Origin: Nostoc spongiaeforme FACHB-130
GTDB lineage: Bacteria; Cyanobacteriota; Cyanobacteriia; Cyanobacteriales; Nostocaceae
Length of the DNA stretch: 64,000 nucleotides
Assembly: GCF_014698475.1 (NCBI RefSeq)
Contig: NZ_JACJTB010000001.1
Location: 124,001-188,000 of the forward strand
Direction: 5' to 3'
Position 1 is the stretch's first letter. The number at the start of each line of letters is the position of its first letter. A program made the position numbers and the translations under genes. Below the pieces are notes generated by a model. That model did not search any database. It was given only the letters and a program-made list of their open reading frames with translations, and was not told the origin of the DNA. This document shows positions 1 through 8,478 of the stretch, piece by piece.

Positions 1-996
1 CACTCCATTGGTAGAAGTGAGAATTAACCAGTCGAAGTCAGATAAACTAGCGATCGCATGATCTAAATCTGCCCAACTGGAAGGCGGGCCAATTTCTAAA
101 GCTGGCATTTCAATGACTTTAGCACCAACCGCCTGGAGGCGATCGCTAAATTCGCTCGACTGTCCCACAGAACGAGTGACTAAGATAGTTTTTCCAGCGA
201 GGGGGAGGTGGTTGGACATATTTGGCAGACTGGGAATAGTTGCTGTAGTGGAATCCTCAGAATTTATTTTCTCAGATTGTAAGTACTGCCGCAGCCTGAC
301 CACTTCACCAATCACAATTACCACTGGCGAGAGTGATAACCCAGTGATTTTTTCGAGGATATTGTTTAATTGACCAGTCCAAACTTGTTGATTCGGCGTT
401 CCTGCCCAACGGATAATGGCAATGGGAGTGAGGCGCGATCGCTTACGCCGTAATAATTGATGTATGATTTCCGGCAAATGTTGTCCACCCATCAAGATGA
501 CAAGCGTCTCTAACCTTGACAGCGCCTCCCAGTCCAAAGTATCTGGTTCGTGGGCGGTAAACACAGCAAAACACCGACTCATAGCCGCATCTGTTAATGG
601 AATTCCCGCAAACAACGGCGCGGCTAAAGCGGAGGAAATTCCCGGTATAACTTCAAATTCACAACCTGCTGCTTTTAAAGCTTCAATTTCGGAAGTACAG
701 CGTCCAAAAATAAACGGATCGCCTGATTTTAGCCTGACAACTTGTTGACCAGCTTGACAGTGCTGCACCAATAATTTGTTAATTTCCCCTTGGGTTGTAC
801 TTGGTTTACCACCACGCTTACCCACATCTAACCTTAAACAACTTGCTGGTACACACTCCAGCAATTGCTCATCCACCAGAGCATCATAGACCAACACCTC
901 AGCCACAGCCAAGAGATGATAAGCCTTAACTGTCAGGTACGCCACATCTCCTGGCCCTGCACCGACGAGGTAAACTTTACCTTGTTTTTTAGTCAT
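1..996 (-). CDS. cobA-hemD: Uroporphyrinogen-III C-methyltransferase fused to uroporphyrinogen-III synthase (partial)
   Basis: The reverse strand is open from an ATG at 996 to the window edge, so the 3' end is missing. The N-terminal part starts MTKKQGKVYLVGAGPGD, the SAM-binding start of the CobA/SUMT family, which methylates uroporphyrinogen III twice on the way to siroheme and cobalamin. From about residue 270 the same frame reads AGKTILVTRSVGQSSEF and later WLILTSTNGV, typical of HemD, which closes the tetrapyrrole ring to give uroporphyrinogen III. I checked that both parts lie in one frame. CobA-HemD fusions are known in cyanobacteria. The enzyme is cytosolic; hemA, the first enzyme of the same pathway, lies 2.5 kb away on the other strand. 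The length of the HemD part cannot be judged here. Confidence 0.88.
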   Translation of the reverse strand, partial: MTKKQGKVYLVGAGPGDVAYLTVKAYHLLAVAEVLVYDALVDEQLLECVPASCLRLDVGKRGGKPSTTQGEINKLLVQHCQAGQQVVRLKSGDPFIFGRCTSEIEALKAAGCEFEVIPGISSALAAPLFAGIPLTDAAMSRCFAVFTAHEPDTLDWEALSRLETLVILMGGQHLPEIIHQLLRRKRSRLTPIAIIRWAGTPNQQVWTGQLNNILEKITGLSLSPVVIVIGEVVRLRQYLQSEKINSEDSTTATIPSLPNMSNHLPLAGKTILVTRSVGQSSEFSDRLQAVGAKVIEMPALEIGPPSSWADLDHAIASLSDFDWLILTSTNGV

Positions 997-1041
997 GATC
1001 TGAGCTTAATGCGATCGCGCAACAAAATTTCATCACATCAG

Positions 1042-1227
1042 TTAAGAGAATCTTTTATCAATTAGTGAGCTTAGAATAAATTTATAAATCTTTAATACCT
1101 TGGCAAAGGCAAAATCCTGAACTAAAATATCTTGTTTTAGCCGCCTTAATTCCCAAATTTTATTATCTATAATTTGATTTTTCTTAAGAATATAGGTAAC
1201 TATATTTGTATCAAGTAAATAAGCCAA
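1042..1227 (-). pseudogene. VapC-type PIN-domain toxin remnant
   Basis: The 61-codon frame begins MAYLLDTNIVTYILKKN, the usual start of a VapC PIN-domain ribonuclease with its first acidic residue (LLDTN). After about 20 residues it jumps to DILVQDFAFAKVL, which resembles the late ADILVAGFALA segment of the family. The middle of the domain, including other acidic residues, and the end are missing. VapC proteins are about 130 residues, so this is a deletion derivative that cannot be active. No antitoxin frame precedes it. A MITE sits 25 bp upstream of its start and may have taken part in the decay; that link is inference. Confidence 0.6.
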
Positions 1228-1251
1228 ATTATTATTTATCTTCTATATCTC

Positions 1252-1370
1252 AGGACTTACGCAAAAATTCTCAAAAAGCTTAATTTATCGAACCGCCAAG
1301 TCGCATTAGACGCGCAAGCGGCTTCCCGCAGGGTAGAACGCCAAGAAATCGTAGAGTCTGCGTAAGTCCT
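1252..1370. mobile_element. MITE with 12-bp terminal inverted repeats
   Basis: A 119-bp element starts AGGACTTACGCA and ends TGCGTAAGTCCT, a perfect 12-bp terminal inverted repeat. ATATCT lies on both sides (1245-1250 and 1371-1376, with one extra base on the left), a possible target duplication. The interior carries a second dispersed cyanobacterial motif (GCTTCCCGCAGGGTAG, 1321-1336). There is no transposase gene, so it would have to be moved in trans. The element is partly open on the reverse strand but that frame has no protein-like character. Confidence 0.75.
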
Positions 1371-1458
1371 ATATCTGTAGTATTCGCCCATAATAATTGG
1401 TTGACGTAGACTACATCGGAAATCTTTTCTACACAGTTTTTGCATCTAGATTGGGAAA

Positions 1459-1770
1459 TTATACCGTCTGAGTTAATAGCGAGTCGAGTTGACCTTTGGT
1501 ATCTAACTCATAAATGTCATCACAACCGCCGATATGTTGATTATTGATGAAAATCTGCGGGACTGTACGACGGCCATTTGAACGTTCTGCCATTTTGGCT
1601 CTAGCGGCTTCGTCACCGTCAATTTTATATTCGGTGAAGTTTACGCCTTTCCACCACAACAGCATTTTGGCACGGATGCAGTAAGGGCAGGTTTGCCAAG
1701 TGTATATTTCGACGTTAGCTTTAATTTTTTCGGGATGGCGACCGAGAAGCGGGTTGAGGAAGTCCAACAT
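1459..1770 (-). CDS. grxC: Glutaredoxin 3 (GrxC type)
   Basis: This is a 103-residue dithiol glutaredoxin. It carries the CPYC active site at residues 28-31, the cis-proline segment TVPQIF around residue 69 and the glutathione-binding GGCDD at 81-85. It reduces disulfides and glutathione mixed disulfides in the cytosol using glutathione. The chosen start gives MLDFLNPLLGRHPEKIKANVEIYTW, an N-terminal extension of about 18 residues before the thioredoxin fold; a later start is not available near the fold, so the extension is probably real. In several cyanobacteria a grxC paralogue precedes gshB, but here the downstream side is a MITE and a toxin relic. Confidence 0.9.
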   Translation of the reverse strand: MLDFLNPLLGRHPEKIKANVEIYTWQTCPYCIRAKMLLWWKGVNFTEYKIDGDEAARAKMAERSNGRRTVPQIFINNQHIGGCDDIYELDTKGQLDSLLTQTV

Positions 1771-2290
1771 AAAGTGTGAAGTGTTGATGAGTTGAGGGAT
1801 GAATTTATTGACATCTTACACCGAGGGGTTGGAGTTGCTGCACTTCGGCTGCGCTCAGTTACCGGCTGTGCGGGTTCAATTTTATTTGTCGGGGGTAGGT
1901 GATGAGATGAATTGCTGTTGTAGCTAATTTTTTTAGTCAACTTGTACGCAGTTTTTTTGACTTACTCTAGTTATATGCACACACCACAAAAGGGTGTTTA
2001 TTATACCGACTGAATGATTGATAAATCATATTACAATTGATCAGTTTGTCTTAAAGTCTTGTGCAGCAATCTCTTGAGAGATTTCATCTGTTCAGTTAAT
2101 CTTCCTATACTATCAGTACAAAAGAACTGTATTTTTGCCTTACTGGTATAGATTGACATCAATCAGCAGCAAAAATTAACAATTGTATGAGTCAATACTA
2201 TTTTCCATAGGTATCGGCACTTTGGTAGACTTGAAAACTGAAATGGCTAGATGAAATAACGCAATAGAGAGCAGTTGAGAGGGGGACTCT
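1771..2290. other. Intergenic region between grxC and glpX
   Basis: These 520 bp separate two divergent genes and must hold both promoters. I see AT-rich sequence and one short G+C-rich dispersed motif around 1843-1880, but no convincing gene, terminator or operator. Confidence 0.5.
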
Positions 2291-3328
2291 GTGGAAAATA
2301 CGCTTGGGTTAGAAATTATTGAGGTAGTAGAACAAGCCGCGATCGCATCTGCAAAGTGGATGGGTAAAGGCGAAAAGAATACAGCTGACCAAGTAGCAGT
2401 AGAAGCTATGCGGGAGCGTATGAACAAAATCTATATGCGCGGTCGCATTGTGATTGGGGAAGGGGAACGTGATGACGCTCCTATGCTGTATATCGGTGAA
2501 GAAGTTGGTATCTGTACCCGTGAAGATGCCAAAGAATTGTGTAATCCAGATGAATTAGTCGAAATTGACATCGCCGTAGACCCCTGCGAAGGTACAAACT
2601 TGGTAGCCTACGGACAGCCTGGATCAATGGCTGTGTTGGCAATTTCTGAAAAAGGTGGCTTGTTTGCTGCACCTGACTTCTACATGAAGAAACTCGCAGC
2701 ACCTCCAGCCGCTAAAGGTAAGGTAGACATCAACAAGTCAGCCACCGAAAACCTCAAAATTCTCTCCGAGTGTCTAGATCGCTCAATTGATGAACTCGTA
2801 GTAGTCGTCATGAAGCGCGAACGCCACAACGACTTGATTAAAGAAATCCGCGATGCTGGCGCTAGAGTCCAACTCATTTCTGATGGTGACGTAGGCGCTG
2901 CAATATCTTGTGGTTTTGCGGGAACTAATATTCATGCACTCATGGGTATTGGTGCTGCACCTGAAGGTGTGATTTCTGCGGCGGCTATGCGGGCTATGGG
3001 TGGACATTTCCAAGGCCAATTGATCTACGATCCAGCTGTAGTCAAAACAGGTCTAATTGGGGAAAGCAAAGAAGCTAACATTGAGCGTTTGCAATCTATG
3101 AACATCACTGACCCCGATAAGGTCTACGATGCTCATGAACTCGCATCTGGTGAAAATGTTCTATTTGCTGCTTGCGGTATTACCTCTGGTAACTTGATGA
3201 ACGGTGTCCGGTTCTTCCACGGTGGTGCGAGAACTCAAAGCTTGGTTATTTCTAGCCAGTCTAAGACAGCTAGATTCGTCGATACAATCCACATGTTCGA
3301 CCAGCCTAAGACTCTGCAATTGCACTAG
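2291..3328 (+). CDS. glpX: Class II fructose-1,6-/sedoheptulose-1,7-bisphosphatase
   Basis: The 345-residue protein is full length for the bifunctional cyanobacterial GlpX-type enzyme that dephosphorylates fructose-1,6- and sedoheptulose-1,7-bisphosphate in the Calvin cycle. Metal- and substrate-binding motifs are visible: GEGERDDAP at about 56-64 and DPCEGTN at 97-103. The start is GTG at 2291; the protein start [17 protein letters not shown] fits the family without extension. It is followed after 145 bp by hemA on the same strand, a neighbour pair seen in other cyanobacteria. In this family activity is redox- and AMP-regulated (family knowledge). Confidence 0.95.
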   Translation: MENTLGLEIIEVVEQAAIASAKWMGKGEKNTADQVAVEAMRERMNKIYMRGRIVIGEGERDDAPMLYIGEEVGICTREDAKELCNPDELVEIDIAVDPCEGTNLVAYGQPGSMAVLAISEKGGLFAAPDFYMKKLAAPPAAKGKVDINKSATENLKILSECLDRSIDELVVVVMKRERHNDLIKEIRDAGARVQLISDGDVGAAISCGFAGTNIHALMGIGAAPEGVISAAAMRAMGGHFQGQLIYDPAVVKTGLIGESKEANIERLQSMNITDPDKVYDAHELASGENVLFAACGITSGNLMNGVRFFHGGARTQSLVISSQSKTARFVDTIHMFDQPKTLQLH

Positions 3329-3360
3329 AAACTCAGGGAGTAGGGAGAGAGATTCATTAA

Positions 3361-3427
3361 GTCAAAAGTAAAAAGTAAAAAGTAAAAAATATTTTTGTTT
3401 TTTACTTTTGCCTTTTGACTTTTTACT
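3361..3427. repeat. Low-complexity hairpin repeat (AAAAGT units)
   Basis: Tandem AAAAGTA units are followed by their reverse complement (TTTTTACTTTTG...TTTTTACTT), giving a long AT-only hairpin between glpX and hemA. The same class of repeat recurs before hmpE (54672-54787). It could act as a terminator or RNA-stabilising element, but the sequence looks like a dispersed repeat. Confidence 0.6.
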
Positions 3428-3473
3428 TCCACTCCCCAATTGTTAATAACCCATTATTAATTGTTGATAAGAA

Positions 3474-4760
3474 ATGAATATTGCAGTGGTGGGGTTAAGC
3501 CATAAAACAGCCCCAGTCGAAGTTAGAGAAAAGCTGAGTATTCCAGAACCACAAACTGAAAGTGCGATCGCTAATTTAACTAGTTATCCCCACATTGACG
3601 AAGTAGCCATACTCAGCACTTGCAACCGTCTGGAAATTTACATTGTCGCCAGCGAAACTGACCAAGGTGTGCGCGAAGTTACTCAATTTCTTTCAGAACA
3701 CAGCAAATTACCTGTAGCTTCTTTAAGACAACACTTGTTTGTATTGCTGCACGAAGATGCTGTGATGCACATTATGCGCGTCGCCGCAGGTTTAGATAGT
3801 TTAGTCCTCGGCGAAGGTCAAATTCTGGCTCAGGTGAAGAATACTCATAAACTGGGGCAGCAATACAACGGTATAAAAACAATTTTGAATCGGTTATTTA
3901 AACAAGCAATTACAGCTGGTAAGCGAGTCCGCACCGAAACCAGTATTGGTACTGGTGCAGTTTCTATTAGTTCGGCAGCTGTGGAATTGGCACAAATCAA
4001 AGCAGATAATTTAGCAGCTTGTCGAGTGGCAATTCTCGGTGCTGGTAAAATGTCGCGGTTGCTGGTACAACATTTAGTTTCTAAAGGTGCGACACAAATT
4101 AGTATTGTGAATCGTTCCCGCGATCGCGCCCAAGAATTAGCACAGCAATTCTCAGAACACCCCATCCGCACCCATCTGCTTGGGGAAATGATGACTGTAA
4201 TTGCCGAAAGTGATTTAGTATTTACAAGTACATCTGCAACCGAGCCAATACTTGACCGTGCCAAGTTAGAAGTAGTCTTAGAACCTGGCCGTCCTTTAAT
4301 GTTATTTGATATTTCTGTGCCGCGTAACGTCCACTCAGATGTAAATGAATTGGCGCATGTCCAAGCGTTTAACGTCGATGATTTAAAAGCCGTCGTTGCA
4401 CAGAACTACGAAAGCCGCCGCAAAATGGCGCAAGAAGCCGAAAAACTTTTAGATGAAGAAGTAGAAGCTTTTGATGTGTGGTGGCGCAGTTTAGAAACTG
4501 TAACTACTATTAGCTGTCTGCGAAATAAAATCGAAACTATCCGCGAGCAAGAATTGGAAAAAGCTTTGTCGCGCTTAGGTTCGGAATTTGGTGACAAACA
4601 TCAAGAAGTCATTGAGGCTTTAACGCGAGGCATCGTTAACAAAATTTTACATGATCCAATGGTGCAATTACGAGCGCAGCAGGATGTAGAGGCCAGAAGG
4701 CGCTGTATGCAAACACTGCAAATGTTGTTTAACTTAGATGTTGAACAGCAGTTTGGTTAA
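3474..4760 (+). CDS. hemA: Glutamyl-tRNA reductase
   Basis: This 428-residue protein reduces glutamyl-tRNA(Glu) to glutamate-1-semialdehyde, the committed step of heme, chlorophyll and bilin synthesis. The N-terminal catalytic domain starts [20 protein letters not shown] and holds the nucleophilic cysteine in STCNRLE (Cys50). The specificity segment [11 protein letters not shown], the NADPH-binding GAGKMS (189-194) and the C-terminal helical dimerisation domain are all present. Length and motif order match the family. It lies downstream of glpX on the same strand, separated by an AT hairpin repeat, so cotranscription is uncertain. Confidence 0.97.
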   Translation: MNIAVVGLSHKTAPVEVREKLSIPEPQTESAIANLTSYPHIDEVAILSTCNRLEIYIVASETDQGVREVTQFLSEHSKLPVASLRQHLFVLLHEDAVMHIMRVAAGLDSLVLGEGQILAQVKNTHKLGQQYNGIKTILNRLFKQAITAGKRVRTETSIGTGAVSISSAAVELAQIKADNLAACRVAILGAGKMSRLLVQHLVSKGATQISIVNRSRDRAQELAQQFSEHPIRTHLLGEMMTVIAESDLVFTSTSATEPILDRAKLEVVLEPGRPLMLFDISVPRNVHSDVNELAHVQAFNVDDLKAVVAQNYESRRKMAQEAEKLLDEEVEAFDVWWRSLETVTTISCLRNKIETIREQELEKALSRLGSEFGDKHQEVIEALTRGIVNKILHDPMVQLRAQQDVEARRRCMQTLQMLFNLDVEQQFG

Positions 4761-4876
4761 TAAATTGAGGGTGAAAGGGTATGGGGGTTTAGGGGTGAAG
4801 CATTGCTGAATGAAAACCTACGCCCTTGCACCCCCACACCCAGCCTCAATAGATAATTAATATTTGTACTGAAGTG

Positions 4877-5524
4877 TCATCCATTTGCGATCGCCACTTC
4901 AAACTCTTCTAATGCTTGCAGATTACCAACTTGCCAAGCACGTTCTACAAAAGTAGGAATGATTTGCTTGATTGGGATATCTTCAAACAAAGGACTGTAA
5001 TCAGAAACTAAATAAATTCCATCACGCAATAGATAAATTTTCAGTGTGCCGTTATCATAAACCCAAAGTTCCGCCACGCCAACGGCTGCATAAGCATCAA
5101 GTTTAGTTTTAGAAGTAACATCCGATTGAATTGCTAAATCCGGTGGTGGGTCATCTGGTTCCAAGCGACGACGACCAATCATGCGCTGATAATTTTGGAT
5201 GTAAAAGCAAGCGTCGGGTTCAACGCCGGCGACACCTTCCCTTTTGAAAGTAGTGGAACCAAAAGGTTCGTATCGTCTGCCTTGATATCTGAGTAAGGTT
5301 TTGACAAAATCAGAAATTAATTCTTTCGGCTTTTCATGTTCAGGTAAAGGAACCATAATTTCTAAAGTACTCTGGCTGTAAGCTACTCTGGAACGCCGCT
5401 TGTGTCCCAATTCCGCCAAAATCGCTTCAAACTCTGACCAACTGACATTAGGTATCGTCACTGTACTACCGGGCGCTAGTTGCATTTGACTAACAGGTTT
5501 TGCAACGCGAATAACAGTAGTCAT
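4877..5524 (-). CDS. Uma2-family (DUF820) PD-(D/E)XK nuclease-like protein
   Basis: The 215-residue protein has the Uma2/DUF820 core: EPDACFYI around residues 102-109 and PDLAIQSDVTSKTKLDAY around 128-145, followed by the typical GVAELWVYD strand. In the PD-(D/E)XK fold these hold the acidic metal-binding residues; here the usual EV/Q-S-x-S segment reads IQSDVTSKTK. The family is hugely expanded in cyanobacteria and its cellular role is unknown; links to transposition or nuclease activity are inferred from the fold. It stands alone between hemA (opposite strand) and an AT-rich gap. A second, dead copy of this family lies at 60924-61309. Confidence 0.85.
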   Translation of the reverse strand: MTTVIRVAKPVSQMQLAPGSTVTIPNVSWSEFEAILAELGHKRRSRVAYSQSTLEIMVPLPEHEKPKELISDFVKTLLRYQGRRYEPFGSTTFKREGVAGVEPDACFYIQNYQRMIGRRRLEPDDPPPDLAIQSDVTSKTKLDAYAAVGVAELWVYDNGTLKIYLLRDGIYLVSDYSPLFEDIPIKQIIPTFVERAWQVGNLQALEEFEVAIANG

Positions 5525-5831
5525 AATTTCAACAAGGAAAATACTCTATTACTTTATCAATAAACTTGGGTGATGGTTTTGGTGAAGCGATCGCCAAGTC
5601 TGGCTGAAAAAACATCAACTAAAAATTTACCCAGCAAAATATCTGTGTTTGATTAAAATACAGTTTCCTAAAAAAACATTGTGTATCTACCCAAATTTGT
5701 ATTTGCTATCTTGAATTGGTTTTTATTACGCTAGACTAGAACTCTATGTCAATTAATCATTGACATTGTTTAGGCGATCGCTACTCAATCTCGGTTAAAT
5801 TTTAATTTCTAATCATTGCTATTTCAATTAC
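5525..5831. other. Intergenic gap, no gene seen
   Basis: This 307-bp AT-rich gap contains two HIP1-type octamers but no open frame, hairpin or RNA gene that I can support. Confidence 0.5.
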
Positions 5832-6047
5832 TTATAAGAGAGGTCTGATCCTCGCTTGATAATCCATTAAGGCTCCTTGACTAATCACAATCCTACCATT
5901 TCTAGTGGTTGAGGGAATTTGCCCTTTTTGCAGAGCTACATACAAAGTACTCTGGTCTACGCCTAAAAATCTAGCCGCTTGTACAAGAGATGTACCTTGT
6001 TTAATTGTTCTGTTTCTGATTTTTCTAACTAACGAATGTTTCAGCAT
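5832..6047 (-). CDS. Small helix-turn-helix DNA-binding protein
   Basis: This 71-residue basic protein reads TIKQGTSLVQAARFLGVDQ then TLYVALQKGQI, a helix-turn-helix of the excisionase/MerR N-terminal type, followed by a wing-like GRIVISQ. It has no other domain, so it may be an excisionase-like architectural factor or a compact repressor. It is divergent from the ArsR-DUF2087 regulator at 6222 with 174 bp between the starts, so both may be controlled from the shared region. I do not recognise a named family and its target is unknown. Confidence 0.55.
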   Translation of the reverse strand: MLKHSLVRKIRNRTIKQGTSLVQAARFLGVDQSTLYVALQKGQIPSTTRNGRIVISQGALMDYQARIRPLL

Positions 6048-6170
6048 AGCGAAATGTAAAGAACAACTTAAGAAAACTCATTTTTTCTCTAAACAAATCG
6101 CAAAATTGACATTAATAAAAAAATTAACCAATAGGAGATTACTGCTGCATCTTAGGAGGACAGCATAACT

Positions 6171-6206
6171 AATTCGATTTCTTTCTAATTAGATCGTAAT
6201 CGAATT
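6171..6206. promoter_or_regulatory. Candidate operator: 9-bp inverted repeat upstream of the ArsR gene
   Basis: AATTCGATT at 6171-6179 and AATCGAATT at 6198-6206 form a perfect 9-bp inverted repeat with an 18-bp spacer. The spacer contains the 8-bp palindrome CTAATTAG (6185-6192). The distal arm ends 15 bp before the ATG of the ArsR-type regulator, a position that suits autorepression. Dimeric ArsR proteins bind such dyads; the assignment is inference. Confidence 0.5.
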
Positions 6207-6221
6207 GATTATAACAAAATT

Positions 6222-6818
6222 ATGGGAAAAGAACAGTTTCAGACCCTACTACAGTTTTTTAAAGTGTTAGCTGACGAAAGTCGATTGAAAATAGTAGGTA
6301 TTTTGGCACATCAAGAGTGTAGTGTGGAAGAATTAGCTGTACTCATGCAACTCAAAGAACCGACCGTATCTCACCATTTAGCGAAACTTAAAGAAGTAAA
6401 TTTAGTGACCATGCGCCCTGATGGTAACAGCCGTTTGTATCAGTTAGATAGTGAAGCCTTAGAAAACATCAGTAAGGAAGTTTTTACGCCAGGAAGGATA
6501 GCATCTTTAATTGAAAATATAGATACTGAAGCTTGGGAAAACAAAGTTCTACACAGTTATTTAGACAGTAATTCCAACAGTTCAGATGGATTTCAGCGCC
6601 TTAAGGAAATTCCTGTAAGTCGTAAAAAACGCTTAGTCATTCTTAAATGGCTTTCTCAGAAGTTTGAGCCAGGAGTTGAATATCCTGAACCGATGGTGAA
6701 TGAAATTCTCAGTCGTTATCATCCTGATTACATGACATTGCGGCGTGATTTAATTAGCCACAAATTCATTCAACGAGAAGACGAGAATTATTCACGTAAT
6801 CTCCAAGATGGAAAATGA
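6222..6818 (+). CDS. ArsR-family regulator with C-terminal DUF2087 domain
   Basis: Residues 1 to about 80 are an ArsR winged helix (QFFKVLADESRLKIVGIL, then LKEPTVSHHLAKLKEVNLV as recognition helix). Residues from about 125 to 195 match DUF2087 (IPVSRKKRLVILKWLSQKF, then HPDYMTLRRDLISHKFIQRE), a small domain often joined to HTH regulators. No cysteine cluster typical of metal-sensing ArsR proteins is visible, so the signal is probably not a metal; the ligand is unknown. The short upstream region holds a perfect 9-bp inverted repeat that may be its own operator. A small HTH gene lies divergently. Confidence 0.85.
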   Translation: MGKEQFQTLLQFFKVLADESRLKIVGILAHQECSVEELAVLMQLKEPTVSHHLAKLKEVNLVTMRPDGNSRLYQLDSEALENISKEVFTPGRIASLIENIDTEAWENKVLHSYLDSNSNSSDGFQRLKEIPVSRKKRLVILKWLSQKFEPGVEYPEPMVNEILSRYHPDYMTLRRDLISHKFIQREDENYSRNLQDGK

Positions 6819-6874
6819 TACAAGACTGACGCACAACACCTGTCAAACTCTCATTTCTCCGCTACCTAAGAAAA

Positions 6875-6949
6875 GTAGGTTGGGTGAAGCGATAGCGAAA
6901 CCCAACAAAGTCTTGAAAATGTTGGGTTCCGTTCCTCCACCCAATCTAC
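6875..6949. repeat. Dispersed palindromic repeat (GTAGGTTGGGT class)
   Basis: The element begins GTAGGTTGGGTG and ends CACCCAATCTAC, matching its own reverse complement at 11 of 12 positions, with inner AACCCAACA/TGTTGGGTT arms. This is a repeat type I know as frequent in Nostocales genomes. It lies 3' of the ArsR gene and could fold in the transcript. Confidence 0.65.
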
Positions 6950-6962
6950 ACAAATCTAATAC

Positions 6963-6996
6963 CAATTCGCAATTCGCAATTCACAACTCGCAATTA
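6963..6996. repeat. Short tandem repeat, 7-bp units (AATTCGC)
   Basis: Four imperfect heptamer units (AATTCGC, AATTCGC, AATTCAC, AACTCGC) follow one another. Short tandemly repeated heptamers of this kind are characteristic of heterocystous cyanobacteria. No function is implied. Confidence 0.55.
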
Positions 6997-7077
6997 AGAA
7001 ATCTAGCTCCAGTAAGACTTTCCTGATTCTATGCAGCTTCATAAAAAATTGGTATTAACTCATTTGTCATCAACGGG

Positions 7078-8478
7078 TTAATTGTGCAGAAATTCTGCGG
7101 CTATTTGTTGTAGTGCTTGATGGTTAACTTTACCTTGGGCGTTACGGGGTAAATCTTCCAGGCAAATCCAATGTTTAGGAATTTTGAATTTACTGAGTTG
7201 ATTTTTTAGTAAAGTTGCAATTTCTAAATGAGAAATATGAGTATTTTGAGGAATATATATAGCTGTTAAAGCTTGTCCCCAATGTTTATCGGGTACACCA
7301 ATTACGCAAACATCAACAACTAATTGAGTTGCGCGGATAGCTGCTTCAATTTCGGACGGGTAAACATTTTCGCCACCTGTAATAATTTTTTCGCTGTTAC
7401 GTCCAATAATATTTAGATAACCTTGATTATCTAAAAAGCCTAAATCATCTACTTGTAAATAATCTTGATTGTCCCAATGATGAGGATAATAACCAAGAGC
7501 TAAAGATTTGGCTTGAATAGTAATATTCCCAATTTGATTAGGTGGTAAAACTTCGCCTTTGGGATTGTGAATTGTTACCTGGGCATGAGGTAAAATTTGC
7601 CCACTGTTAATTTTACCTTGAAGAAAATCATCAGGTTTGAGGGTGGCAATTTGCGAAGCGGTTTCTGTCATGCCATAGGTTGGTGCTAATCTTATGTTAT
7701 GAAATCGGGCTTTTTCTAATAATTCTTGCCAAGCTGGTGCGCCGCCTAACATAACAGTTTGAAATTGGGCTAACCATTGGGTTAATTCTGAATTTTGTAA
7801 AAGGCGTTGTAATTGAGTTGGTACTAAGGAAAGGAAATATTTTGCTGGTTGAATTGTAGGTATTTTTCCAGATTCTAAAGTTTTGAATGGCAGAATAGTG
7901 AGTTTACCGCTAGTTGTAAAAGAACGGATGAATTGCATTAACCCACTGACGTGATAAAGGGGTAATACACAACAAGAATTCACTTGTGTTAACTGAAAAT
8001 ATTCTCTAAATCCTTCTACAGATGCGGTGAGGGTTTGCCAAGTGTGGATGGCGAATTTGATATTACCTGATGAACCGCCTGTGGGAATCATGATTTGGGG
8101 GGAGTAGGGAGTTGGGAATGGGGAGTTGGGAGTGGTGGTTCGGCTTCGCTCACCAACCGGGAGTGAGGAGTGGGAATTAAAATTGATTCCTAAGATAATA
8201 TCTGGTTGGACTAATTCAAATACTTGTTGCCATTCTTGGGTTCCCCAGTCGGGGTTACAGAGAAATACTGGACAATTGGCTGCACAAGCGGCGAGAAAGC
8301 TGGCTAGAAATTTGACTGGTTCGCGTTCAGCTAAGATAATTTTTGGTGGTGTGTGGCGTTGTTTTTCTGTGAGTTCTAAATATAGTTGTTTTGCTATTGC
8401 TGAAAATTGATGGTTGTTATCAGTAATTAACCAATCAGATGGAGGTAAATTTTGCAGATAAGTTAAAGGTTGTTCCAT
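7078..8478 (-). CDS. menE: o-Succinylbenzoate-CoA ligase
   Basis: The 466-residue ANL-superfamily enzyme activates o-succinylbenzoate with ATP and CoA in phylloquinone synthesis. The AMP-binding signature is IPTGGSSGNIK (around 131-141), followed by PTYGMTETASQ and YLQVDDLGFLDNQGYL, and the C-terminal catalytic lysine region NAQGKVNHQAL. It overlaps menC by 16 bp and both run with menA on the reverse strand, so translation is probably coupled. Residues about 103-128 are an odd Ser/Pro/Thr-rich insert coded by G-rich repeats, placed just before the AMP-binding motif. The remaining motifs are intact, so I expect an active enzyme. Confidence 0.92.
   Translation of the reverse strand: MEQPLTYLQNLPPSDWLITDNNHQFSAIAKQLYLELTEKQRHTPPKIILAEREPVKFLASFLAACAANCPVFLCNPDWGTQEWQQVFELVQPDIILGINFNSHSSLPVGERSRTTTPNSPFPTPYSPQIMIPTGGSSGNIKFAIHTWQTLTASVEGFREYFQLTQVNSCCVLPLYHVSGLMQFIRSFTTSGKLTILPFKTLESGKIPTIQPAKYFLSLVPTQLQRLLQNSELTQWLAQFQTVMLGGAPAWQELLEKARFHNIRLAPTYGMTETASQIATLKPDDFLQGKINSGQILPHAQVTIHNPKGEVLPPNQIGNITIQAKSLALGYYPHHWDNQDYLQVDDLGFLDNQGYLNIIGRNSEKIITGGENVYPSEIEAAIRATQLVVDVCVIGVPDKHWGQALTAIYIPQNTHISHLEIATLLKNQLSKFKIPKHWICLEDLPRNAQGKVNHQALQQIAAEFLHN
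8095..8172. repeat. G-rich/REP-like repeat inserted in frame within menE
   Basis: On the + strand the segment reads GGGGAGT-type units around a small palindromic motif (GGTTCGGCTTCGCTCACC). It is about 78 bp, a multiple of three, and codes for residues about 103-128 of MenE. Similar sequence occurs in menC, tilS, the CHAT gene and several intergenic regions of this window. Confidence 0.7.

Noticed and set aside
865-1065. Open frame on the + strand opposite cobA
   Set aside because: It is antisense to the conserved cobA start and has no family-like sequence or ribosome-binding site.
1257-1445. Reverse frame through the MITE
   Set aside because: It translates a non-coding repeat with terminal inverted repeats.
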